Positions 46,685 to 56,000 of a stretch of 64,000 nucleotides of DNA are shown one piece after another. The position numbers and the translations under genes were made by a program. Position 1 is the first letter of the stretch, and each line of letters opens with the position of its first letter. Location: positions 417,250-481,249 of the forward strand of contig CAJNDS010002340.1 of assembly GCA_905221605.1 (NCBI GenBank). Direction: 5' to 3'. This DNA comes from Symbiodinium natans (Eukaryota > Sar > Dinophyceae > Suessiales > Symbiodiniaceae). The notes beneath the pieces were generated by a model that had not been told where the DNA came from, ran no database searches, and saw only the letters and a program-made list of their open reading frames with translations.

Positions 46685-48284
46685 AACCCCACACGTCGGC
46701 CTCCGGCGGCATCATCCCCAGGGGATGCATGCCCGGGGGTGGCCCCATGAAGTCGCCGTAGCCGCAGCCGCCCATGCCCTTCCCTCCGAACTGAGGCTGG
46801 GCCTTGCCAAGTTCACGAGTACGCAGGTGAGCACAACTCAGAGCGTCACCCGTTTTGGCAGACGGAAGTTAAAGGAAGAAGGACTGAAGAACTGAAACGC
46901 TGAAGGGCTCAAAGCCTGAAAGGCTGAAAGCCTAGAGCATGGTTCTGAGAGTTCAAAAAGAGAGCGCAGAACAGCATAAGCCCCCCGGTTAGGGTATAGG
47001 GTTACGCGTTTAGGGTTTAGGGTTTAGGTTTTAGGGCTTAGGGTTTAGAGTTTAGGGTTGAGGGTTTAAGGTGGTGCCGGGCTTTCTGGGGGGCTTCTAG
47101 TAGAGGTTGGCATATTGCAATGGTCAAAGTTCTGAGCCGAGCAGCCGGAGGGAAGCCTGGAAGCATGTCCGGCATGCCCATGCCATCCCCTTCCGTCGGG
47201 GGCAGCCTGGCAGGAATATCTTGCCTTTGAAACGGAAGAATACGGCCCCAAACCCCAAATCCTACACCCTAAACCCTAAAACCGTCTTGGGGCCCGTTGT
47301 GGATTGGCCATTTTCGTTGGGGCCTTGGGGGGGACTCGGGTTGCCACAAGCCGGAAAGACCCCGGAGGCACGAAGCCCAGATTGGCGTTCACTGGGAAGA
47401 AGCTGCGGAGGAAATGTTCCGACTTGATGGCGGCGTTCAGGGGCTTCCCCTGATGCTACCAAATCTACAACACATCTTGGATGACAAAGAAGAGGACTGA
47501 GGAGCCGACCTTGAAGGATTGGTCACGTAGCCAAAGAACGACGTCTTGGGCGCCGTCGTCCACATTGAACTTCACAAACCAGGTGTTGTTCACCTGGAAG
47601 CAGTAAGGCGGCGCCACAACACAGCAAGACCGATTCTGCAGCTCCAAGCAGTTCTACCGGCCTCTGGCTTGACACTCACAACGTTTTCGGCGTACGGCCC
47701 AGATGCGAGAAGTGCCATGATGTCTTCCTGGCAGGGCCAAGGGCTCGCGAAAAGTCCGCCAGACCTGTCAGCTGATGGACCACCTCCGTCGTGCCCTCTG
47801 GCAGATCACGGAGGATAACGACATTTCGCTTGGACTTGAGCACTGGTCGTACCTTAGCCGGTCAACAAACGCAAGTGTCGGCAACACGATGCCGATACAG
47901 CTTCCGTGGAAATGCACTAAGTCTGGGTGGCATGCCATGGTTTTCTGGTCGTCCACGCCCAAGCGCTTGGACTTTGCAGCTGCAGCTGCAACCTTGCTCC
48001 AGCATGCTCAACAACATTTCCTGGAAGCGGTCTGCTAAAAACATAACATGATGCGCTCTTTGTGCCACACGGCGCCTGGTCGTGAGTTGCACCAAGGCCT
48101 TGCAGACGATGATGCATCAGCAACACAGGGATCGGAATGTACCTCCAGGGTTTTGGTGTCGTCTCAAATGCACCACAACACAAGCGACTCCGCGGCCAGC
48201 GGCGCACATCTGTGGGTTCATCTTGCTGGCCAAGAACTGGTCTCGCACCAAGTTTTTCTTGGACAAGATGGACTCCAAGGCATC
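46685..48284 (-). CDS. La-related protein (La module: La motif plus RRM-like)
   Basis: Seven phase-consistent exons: 48284-48208, 48142-48093, 48006-47936, 47852-47784, 47727-47680, 47593-47510 and 47449-47283. They read LSKKNLVRDQFLASKM and YIPIPVLLMHHRLQ (La motif), KSKRLGVDDQKTM, KSKRNVVILRDLPEGTTE (linker), EDIMALLASGPYAENV, NNTWFVKFNVDDGAQDVVLW and GKPLNAAIKSEHFLRSFFP (RRM-like end). This order and the VILR(D/E)-P and NNTWFVKF motifs are typical of LARP4-type proteins, which bind mRNA and act in its stability or translation. Two further islands, ~47,230-47,130 (EGDGMGMPDMLPGFPPAAR) and ~46,825-46,685 (GGCGYGDFMGPPPGMHPLGM), probably encode a Gly/Met/Pro-rich C-terminus. The first six introns are 56-86 bp without telomeric repeat, with donors including GTGAGT and one GC (ATG|GCATGC). 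Exon 7 ends at ACG|GTTTTAGGG, where the telomeric landscape begins. N-terminal exons were not found. Confidence 0.85.
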
Positions 48285-48299
48285 CTACCAAACAGGCGC

Positions 48300-51200
48300 C
48301 CAATGGAAAGCAGTGCACGCACGTCGCACTGCGCCGAAAGAGAAACTATACCCGGCAATGCACATCTGCCAAGAACTGCTAAACCAAGAGCACCTGCGGC
48401 CTAGCTGCCACAAAAAACTTCGGAATCAGAGTTCAAGGCATCGGCCAGCTGTGCAACCCTGAGTCCTGGATTTGTTCATCGGGCGATTTATCCTTCGATC
48501 GTGCGGCACTGGGCCCCGGTGTTTCAGCTTCCATTGCCTGAGTGACGCTGAGAAGGTCATCGCGAAACATGTCGGCAACCATTGAGCTGTTGCAAGTTGC
48601 AAGCACTTGTGTTTCTGAGGCGCCGGCTCTGGGAACACGTCTTACGTGACCCACACCATGTTTGCAAACAATACCAATATCAGCACATGAGCCACTCTGG
48701 CCGGCATCGTAGGGAGCATGAAAATACAGATTGTGATTCCCTTGTGTCCGAAGCACGACTGCACGAGTTGCCCAACTGCAGTTGAAAAACTGCCATCAAA
48801 TTACACACGCAAAAGTGCAGAGCCCTTTGAACATGATCGCGCAAGCAAGCAAAATGACAAACGCCATAGTCTCCACAACGAGTTTAGCATTCAATATGCT
48901 CTCCGAACAGATCATGCATGCATGTTGTCTTTGTACAAAGAAGGCCAAATGCGATGGACAACAAGGCAAACATCTAACACGTAAATCCACAAGTCGTGAA
49001 AGAATTTCACGCTATGACTGTAAGCAAGTATAACACTGAGATGACACACAGTACGTCCCGTCCTCCTGCAACGGCGACAAGTTCTAGGTTGATGACCGCA
49101 AGGCAACCACACTTGTTCTGGATAAACCCAAGATGCTCCACCTGTTACTAATCTGCTATATCTGCAGTCCCAAGGAAATACAACTTCAACTTTATGGAAC
49201 CGAAAAGGCGCGACACAAAGAAACACCAATAGTCTGGAAATATTTGGACCCACAGCCCAAAAGTCCTTTGTACTGTGGGGGACTAAAGGATTGTCAAGCC
49301 CAAGCCTTGTTCGGCCCCCGGGGTTCATTCTATGCGAGGATATGTATGAAAGAACCTCAAAGTAGGTTCCAGCAAAGGCAAGTGGAAAACGAGATGACTC
49401 AAGAACTCGGTCTTGACATGGCGACCCCGACAGGCGCTTGAGTCCGGGCGGCCAATGTTATGCTCACAGCGAGCGCATGCCGAAAACAAAAAGCCACGAT
49501 TCGGCCCACTCGTGTCCACGCTTGGACCTCCTGGCACAGCTGCCACCTTCAACCCGGCACTTGAAAACGGAAGGCAGTCTTCAATCGAAGCACCCCACCT
49601 GCCGATGGTGGCCGGATCGGCCTTTAGAGGCTACTGTGGAAGCAGGCAAGCAATCTTGTCCAAAGTGTCTCGGTCAAGCCTGCGAAGCTATCTCCACCCA
49701 TTCCACTGCGAAATCAGGCCCCCTCATATGGTCCAAGTAGCAGCAGGGACAATTGAGGCACAAAGCAAGACTCGGCATCGCGTGCTCCGCGAAGCAGTAA
49801 TTTTTGTTTTGGACCATTGCCTCTTTACTACATCAGCAGCGCAGTAGGCCGTTCTTAGGGATCTCAATGCGAGAGGTGAAACGGAGCAGGTGCGAAAACC
49901 AAAGCAAACACACACCAAACCAAAAACAAAACACAACCACCAACCAGCAGCAACCCGAAGAACAGAGCACCAAAAGTCTACGTGTCCCCCGCGCTCAGTA
50001 CTCGAAGTCGTCGCAGAAGTCCAGGTGTAATCGAGCAGCGCAGAGCATACGGGGGGGTCGCAAAATGCGAGGGTATGCCAGATCACCAAAACCACCATCA
50101 TGTAGCCACAGGTGCAAAGAAGGTCAGCCGGCAAGCTGTAAATCGAAGATCGACAGCAGAATTACCGACCGACACGGTGAGGTACCAGGCGCACAGTGGC
50201 GAAAAGGGAAGGTACAAAATGGCCCAATATCCCAGAGGGAAAGCAAGGCCAGCACGCGCCCCATGGTGGTCAGCCAGTGGGGACTTGTTGGCAAGAACAA
50301 TGCAAGACCAGCCCAGGGCACCCCATGCTCCGCGAAGCAGTAAGCATGTCGGGGCCAGGCTCGAGCAGCGACGCCCGGTCACGTACCCTGCTAGTATGTA
50401 TGCCGGCTCGCGGTCCCCAGTCCAAAAGGCCATAGCCGTCCAAGTCCAACGTGAAGCAAAGATGCAACTTCTAAACAACAAGACAGAAGAAGAGTAGCGA
50501 GACCTCAACTACAAACATCCAGAATAAGGCGCCATTCACGGCTAAGGGGTGCGCCTCCAAAACTCTTAGCCTTGAACTCTGAGCGCTCATAACGTCTCGA
50601 ACGAGAAACCCAGCTCTACAAGTTGTGATCCAACACAACAGAATGTTCCTAACTGCCTCAGCCTCAGGTCGGACAGGAACCAGGAGCCACTACTTCGATT
50701 AAATACCGAAACAAACTCCAACCCAAACGTTCAAACCCTTTTCTGCCACCTGTGATTCAAGCAGAAAGCTGGGAAAACATGCCGAGCATCCAGCACCTCA
50801 GAGACTCTGACTGCACTCTGCGCAAGGAAGTTGCAACGGGCAAGCAACGGGCAAGCAAGGGGCCTCTGTAGCTGATGTGTACATTAATGCATCGAAAAGG
50901 TCGGCACTTTTCCTCTATCTGCTTGCACCGCTGTCGGTTGGCCTTGAGCCAAACACGTTCACCCGTTGAATCCTGCGCATGCAATGGAGCCTGTCACGTC
51001 AATAGGACTGGTGTCTAAATCTTCAAGCGACAGTCCCATCCAATTTAAGTTGACGTGACATACAGGATTGATGAGCCTGAGCACTTTGGCACCGTAGGGA
51101 GATTCAGATCTGGAATGAACCAGCTGTACAGAGAACCAAGCCTAGCACACTGCCAAATGGGCATATCAAGTGGCTCAGAAGCAATAGACATTAACTGCGC

Positions 51201-51400
51201 AGTCTCTTGCAATAACTGACGATCTGACGCCGCCTTGGATCTTAACTTCCTCTTTGGGTCTTGAGCTCGCTCAGATAACTCGTCATGTTCAACTACGAGT
51301 TGAAGCTTCCCAGAGCCCAGTAGATGTAGTAGAGCTCCAGCTCCTTTGGAAATATCAGCCTTGGTGAAAGCATTTCGCTTCCAACTCAGCAGAGATACCA
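48300..51400. other. No secured gene; two weak minus-strand frames
   Basis: Telomeric repeats are absent. Minus-strand frames at 50,508-50,098 and 50,134-49,724 are hydrophobic (AYILAGYVTGRR, LGYWAILYLPFSPLCAWYL, MMVVLVIWHTLAF) and could be exons of a membrane protein, but the plus strand is equally open. The 17-mer GCTCCGCGAAGCAGTAA occurs twice, near 49,784 and 50,326, and is itself imperfectly palindromic. The minus strand at 50,953-50,943 reads TTTGGCTCAAG, an 11-nt match to the end of the dinoflagellate spliced leader. Confidence 0.3.
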
Positions 51401-51415
51401 GTTTCAGAAACGTAC

Positions 51416-51935
51416 ATGTTTGAGAATTTGGATTCTGGCTGGTATGTTGTAGTTGGCAGTGGTAACGAGATAAGTCTCAAGAATCTAAACTCTGAAGAAA
51501 GACTTCAGTTTGACAAATCTGACGCTGCAGAGTGGAAGGCTATAGTAGACACAGGAGCTGTGTTGGTGCTATCTCCAAATGAATCAGAACGTGTGAAGAA
51601 ACAGATGCCTCAGCGGATCATGACCAGTCGCATCGTGCGCCGGTGGAAACCTCAACCTGGCATAGGCTGCAAGAAGGCCAAGTCAAGATGGTGTGTACAT
51701 GGTCATTAGGATCATGACGCTCCTCAACTTAAAAACCTTCAGCCCTACGCCAATAACTGAGTCCTTGTATCTCTTCCTGCTCATGGCATTGGGGCTAGGT
51801 CTTTCGATTGACTTCGCAGACGTCAAAAATGCCTTTTGTCAATCAAATCCCACACAGCGCGCAGCGGGACCAGTCTACGCTGAGGCCTGTCCTGGATTGG
51901 GGCTTCCTCCAGGCACGCTGATACAACTGGTTGCG
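51416..51935 (+). pseudogene. Decayed copia reverse transcriptase, 5' part
   Basis: The plus strand encodes a degenerate RT N-terminus: EWKAIVDTGAVLVLS, RIVRRWKPQPG, KAKSRWCVHGH, TFSPTPITESLYLFLLMALG and SIDFADVKNAFCQSNP, ending LIQLVA. An in-frame TAG at 51,707-51,709 and a one-base shift at the A run 51,731-51,735 break it. The motifs match the family order (W..A...E; RWV.K; KAR.V..G; DV..AF). The frame is interrupted exactly at 51,935 by the younger copia element and resumes at 61,833. Upstream protease and integrase domains of this older element were not recognised. Confidence 0.8.
51929..51935. repeat. Target-site duplication, left copy (GGTTGCG)
   Basis: GGTTGCG immediately precedes the TG of the left LTR and is repeated immediately after the right LTR. 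Removing one copy and the element restores the older reverse transcriptase frame. Copia duplications are usually 5 bp, so 7 bp is unusual. Confidence 0.8.
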
Positions 51936-52305
51936 TGAAAAACCGAAGGTCCCTCTGGTACCTTTTCCCTTGAAAGCACGAACCCTGATCTCACACAAGT
52001 GCGGACAACTCTCTCTTTTTCACAGTCAGAGCCACTTGAGCCAAAAGTCACGAAGTGCACAAACTAAACGAATTCTCTCTTGTGAGCTTAAACTCAGCTT
52101 CAGAACGAAGTTCCTACACACTGCACACTCACTTTAAATAGCGTATTGGGCAAAAACACACTCGTATGATTTCCTTGGAAATCAACGAGGCATAAACCAT
52201 CGAGGATGGGATCACACGGATTCCCAATCACTCCGAAGCAAAACAAACCTATACAAGCTGATCCAAAACATGACAAAAACATCACTGATCAGCCACAATC
52301 TTCCA
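51936..52305 (-). repeat. 3' LTR of the copia element
   Basis: About 370 bp, starting TGAAAAACCGAAGG on the plus strand. Compared with the other LTR it has an extra five bases in the segment ACGAACCCTGATCTC (near 51,980); the rest appears identical. On the sense strand it contains a TATTTAAA box and TTTTGGCTCAAG. The outer-internal boundary is ambiguous by 2 bp because of the adjoining C run. Confidence 0.93.
52035..52046 (-). other. Spliced-leader-like 12-mer in 3' LTR
   Basis: The sense (minus) strand reads TTTTGGCTCAAG, identical to the last 12 nt of the known dinoflagellate spliced leader. The same 12-mer is in the other LTR. Confidence 0.6.
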
Positions 52306-52313
52306 CCCCCCGC
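52306..52313 (-). promoter_or_regulatory. Polypurine tract of the copia element
   Basis: The sense strand reads GCGGGGGG directly before the 3' LTR (TGGAAG...). This is the expected place for the primer of plus-strand DNA synthesis. It is unusually G-rich. Confidence 0.7.
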
Positions 52314-52521
52314 ATTTTGCTGAGGGTTCATGTCAAAGATCTGAAGTCCAAGCCCAGCTCGGCACTTCAACACTAAGGGGATGCCCTGGCCACATTCCCT
52401 TGGTGCGTACTCGCCACCAAACGAAACAAACAACACACCAGTCGATCTCTGACATCAAACTTAAAACTCATGCAAGATCCCACCATCAGGCAGGTTGTCC
52501 TGGGTCCACATCACTGGTAAC

Positions 52522-52643
52522 CCAAGAGTTCGTTGTCCAAACACGTGAAAAACGAATTAAACTTGCATCCACCTGCACTGGGGCAGGGTTGTCTTGGAAC
52601 GAATCCAAGAGTTCGTGGTGACAAACACGTGAAAACGAATTAA
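52522..52643. repeat. Two 39-bp direct repeats in the copia 3' untranslated region
   Basis: CCAAGAGTTCGT(T/G)GT...CAAACACGTGAAAA...CGAATTAA occurs at 52,522-52,560 and 52,605-52,643 with three or so differences. Both lie between the pol stop and the 3' LTR. The function is unknown; they could be a regulatory or packaging element. Confidence 0.75.
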
Positions 52644-53044
52644 TGCAAGCTTCAGATGTTTCCCACTCAGCACTCGACCTTGTCGTGGTACTCCTCCTCA
52701 GTCTCGCATCTTCCAGGTCACCAAACTCACCAACTAGCATCGGCTAGCTGATCCTTCAGGAAAAGATTGGCTTCATAGTTTCGCTTCTTCCAGCGTACCA
52801 TCAGCCAAAAACGTCTTCAGAGGTGGCAATCAGACGCCTTGCAGAAGGGGCTATAGAGTCCCTCGTTGAGTTTCATCATCATTTTGCCTCCTCTTTGCAA
52901 ACTTCTCATGCACTGAAACAAGGGCTCACACTAACCAGAAAAATCGCGGGCGCTCCATGGCGGCAACGCGGCCATGGCTTCCAAAAAAAATGGCTGCGGG
53001 TTTCACTCACCCACCCAACCACTGAGATCACTTAGCATCTCAGT

Positions 53045-56000
53045 TCATTCTTCATCCTCTTCGCCCTTCTTCTCGCCAGCTCCAGTTGACTCCATCAACT
53101 TGGCGCGGCGCTCCTTGGCGGCTTCCTTCATCTCCGCCAACTCAGCCGTCCTCGTTTCCATCATCACATCCTGCGAAGATCGGCTAGGCTCAGCTGGCGT
53201 CTCCGCAGGCCTCTCAGTTGGCTGGTCTCCAACCTTTCTCTTCTTCTCTTCCAACATCAGCTCCAAATCGGCAACACTAAAGCTTGCCTTCACACGCTCA
53301 GCAATCTGCGCGATAGCTGCTGCATCCAACTCAGATGGTACAACTGACACAGGCGAGCGAACCGCTTCGCCTTCCAGCTTTGCTCTCTTAGCAGCTTCTT
53401 CCTCGGCAGCTGACAGGTCGGCGATGCGCTTGCGCTTTCGCTCAGCTTCCTCGAACTCTCGGTCTTGCTGTTCCGCTGCAGCCTTGAGGATCCGCTTCAG
53501 GTCCTTTTCCTCCTTCTCGAGTTTCCCAACATTCTCACCCATGATCCCAAAGGCTTGCTGCCACATGTCGGCAGGCAACGTCAAGTTGAACCTCACCACA
53601 TAGTCGGTCGGCAAGTGCCACTTACACTTGCAGATCCACACAACACCGCTTCGAGTCTCACTCGCAACCACCTTCTTCCAGCTTGCCGCCCTCTGCGTGT
53701 CGGTGATCTCCTCTTTCTTTTTCTCCAGGTCCTCCAAGAATCCTGCAACAGACTCCATCACGGATCTGTAGTGGCTGTAGGCCACAAACGACCACTTGGG
53801 GACTGGTCTCTCCCTCAGCTCCGGCTCGTGAATCCGAAGTGTATCACACGACAACATCGAAATCACTCGCACTCGCTCCACCAGTTCCTTAAACACCAAG
53901 GATCCTTCCTTTGCACTTCTCTTCCAGCGCAACACCCATGGGGGATAATACGAGCTCTCAGCTTCATCCTCCATGATCCTCTCTGCTCCCAAAATGGGTA
54001 GCATGCACAACAGATCCACCATCCGCAAGACTCCGAGGTCCTGGTGCTCACCCAGAAGCAAAACAGGGACTATCCCTTTTCTCTTCAAGTACCTCACGAA
54101 GCTCAACATCGCCAGGCCACACGTTCCCGGCGGTACTTCCATGTACAGTCCTCCTTCATTCACTGCCATCTCCCAGATGATGGCCTTGCCACCAATCTGT
54201 CCACGGACATCCAAGATTCCGAAGATCTTCGTGGGTTTCTCCTGTAGCTCACACACCTCCTGGATGGGCTTCACCAGCTTCTCGTATGAGCTTTGATAGC
54301 GCAACATATCCTTGTCGGATAGCGTGCCTACCACGTCCTTGAGCTCTAGCTCATCCACTGGAGTTCCGCGCCGGCAGATACTCCATGACACATCACCGAA
54401 CCACTTCGGCGGCTCTGGATCCGCCAGCTCCGGAAACACGTCGACCATCCGTTCAATCACCTTCGGCATGGCCTTGGGTTTCGGTGCAGCTTGGCCTGAG
54501 CCTCGGCTTTCACCTTTATCACCCCTTTTTCCAGCAGCTCGGCGCTCCTTCTCTGCCTCTCGGAGATGGAATGCATGGCTTGCATCCGTGCCAGAGACTG
54601 TCACAGTCTGTTTGCACTTTTCGCACTTGGGCTTGCCACTTTCATCCCAGCTCAACCCGGCAGCATGCTCGGATCTGAACAACCATTTGCAAACCTTACA
54701 CCAAAAGGGGCTTTTCATCTCAGCACCCTGCTCACCCTTCCTGCTGTCTTCAGCTGCCATTTTCCTGTCCTTCACCAAAGGTACAGGCTCCAGGCTAGGG
54801 CTAGCTTCCGTGGTGCTTGAACCAAAGCTTTTGCGGTTGGACCATAAATCCATTTCTTGAACCTCAGGGGAAGAGTCTTCACGAAGGGTTTCGGGACTTC
54901 TAAGGTGGAAATTTTCAAAAACTTCGCCACACTTTTTCACACTTTTCAACGATCCAACTTGCTCCACACTGCATCCAGTTGCCTCGGCACACTGGCATGC
55001 CTGAACTCCAACCCTTGGTCGGATTCCACAGATCCTCCACACCTGCTGCACATCTTCACCAGGGTATATACCCATAGCTTGCTGGTGCTGACAGAATGTC
55101 ACTTGACTCAAGCACTTTGTAAGAACGTCAGCGATCATTCCCGCTGTCGGGCACCAAATGACCTTCAAGGTCTGAGCTTCCTGTATCCGCTCCTGAAGAT
55201 AGCAGACAGCGATGTCTAAGTGGCGAACTCGCCTACTCAACCCACGGTTTAGCAAAACCGCTCTCGCTGAGGAACTGTCAGTGTGCAATCGGATCGTGAC
55301 ATCTGACTCGGCCAACTGACCGATCAAAGTCGCAAGTCCCTCACTCTCCTGTACCGCAGTCAAGATGGCTCTCAACTCGGCTTCACAAGAACTCAGCGAT
55401 ACACACCCTTGAACTCGAGAGATTCCCTTGATCAGGCATCCTCTATAAAAGATGGCTATGCCCGACACAGATCTTCGTCCTAACGACGCTTGGGGTGCCC
55501 AACTGGCATCCGCATACACTTCCAGCTGCGCCGGCCCACTGTCCGGTACATTCCCATCAGGGCCAAAGTACTGCCATGCATGGTATTGTCCCTTTAGGAA
55601 CCTAATCACTTGTCGCAATGCTTGCTCAAAGCATGCTGTTGGCTTGGACTGTCCTTGCGAAAGAATGGACATCCACCTACTCAGGTCAGGTCTCGACTGA
55701 CCCCACCATGCAATCCGGCCAAGTACTGCTCTGTACCTCGCAGCTGCAGTGTCACTCAACTCAGGATCCGAACCACTTGCTCTGCCCTTCTCGACCGTTT
55801 TCACGATGTCCGGAGGAGCAGTAACCACCTTCAGGTCCTTACAGAACTCTGTCTCGAACAGGGCATCTAAGTATGCCGGGGGCACTCGCATCCTGAGATG
55901 ACTCCCTTGTCTCTCAATCTCTCGCCCCAAAAAGGTGATCTTTCCACCAGTGGAAGTGATTCGACCCGTTTCCTTGATCTTCAACTCTCCGTTCAGGGTG

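Larger units (their letters stand above)
320..47285. repeat. Dispersed TTTAGGG/CCCTAAA telomere-type arrays
   Basis: Well over a hundred separate tracts of the heptamer TTTAGGG or its complement occur between these limits, from one unit to about 25 units, and none is seen from 47.29 kb to the window end. Long pure examples are 6308-6380, 7968-8052, 12090-12180, 13472-13576, 24168-24336, 24918-25018, 37068-37162, 38393-38498, 38915-38990 and 42608-42690. Both orientations alternate, so this is interstitial sequence and not a chromosome end. Locally homogenised variants also occur. The tracts mostly lie inside introns: on the plus strand CCCTAAA usually precedes an exon island and TTTAGGG follows it. 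TTTAGGG is the known telomere unit of plants and many alveolates; the intronic role is inferred. Confidence 0.95.

Noticed and set aside
320-47285. A true chromosome end
   Set aside because: Arrays are short, dispersed, in both orientations and between coding exons, so they are interstitial.
47862-48095. 77-codon minus frame MVQLTTRRRV...
   Set aside because: It is out of phase with the La-related exons that cover the same DNA and whose junctions agree in phase and protein similarity.
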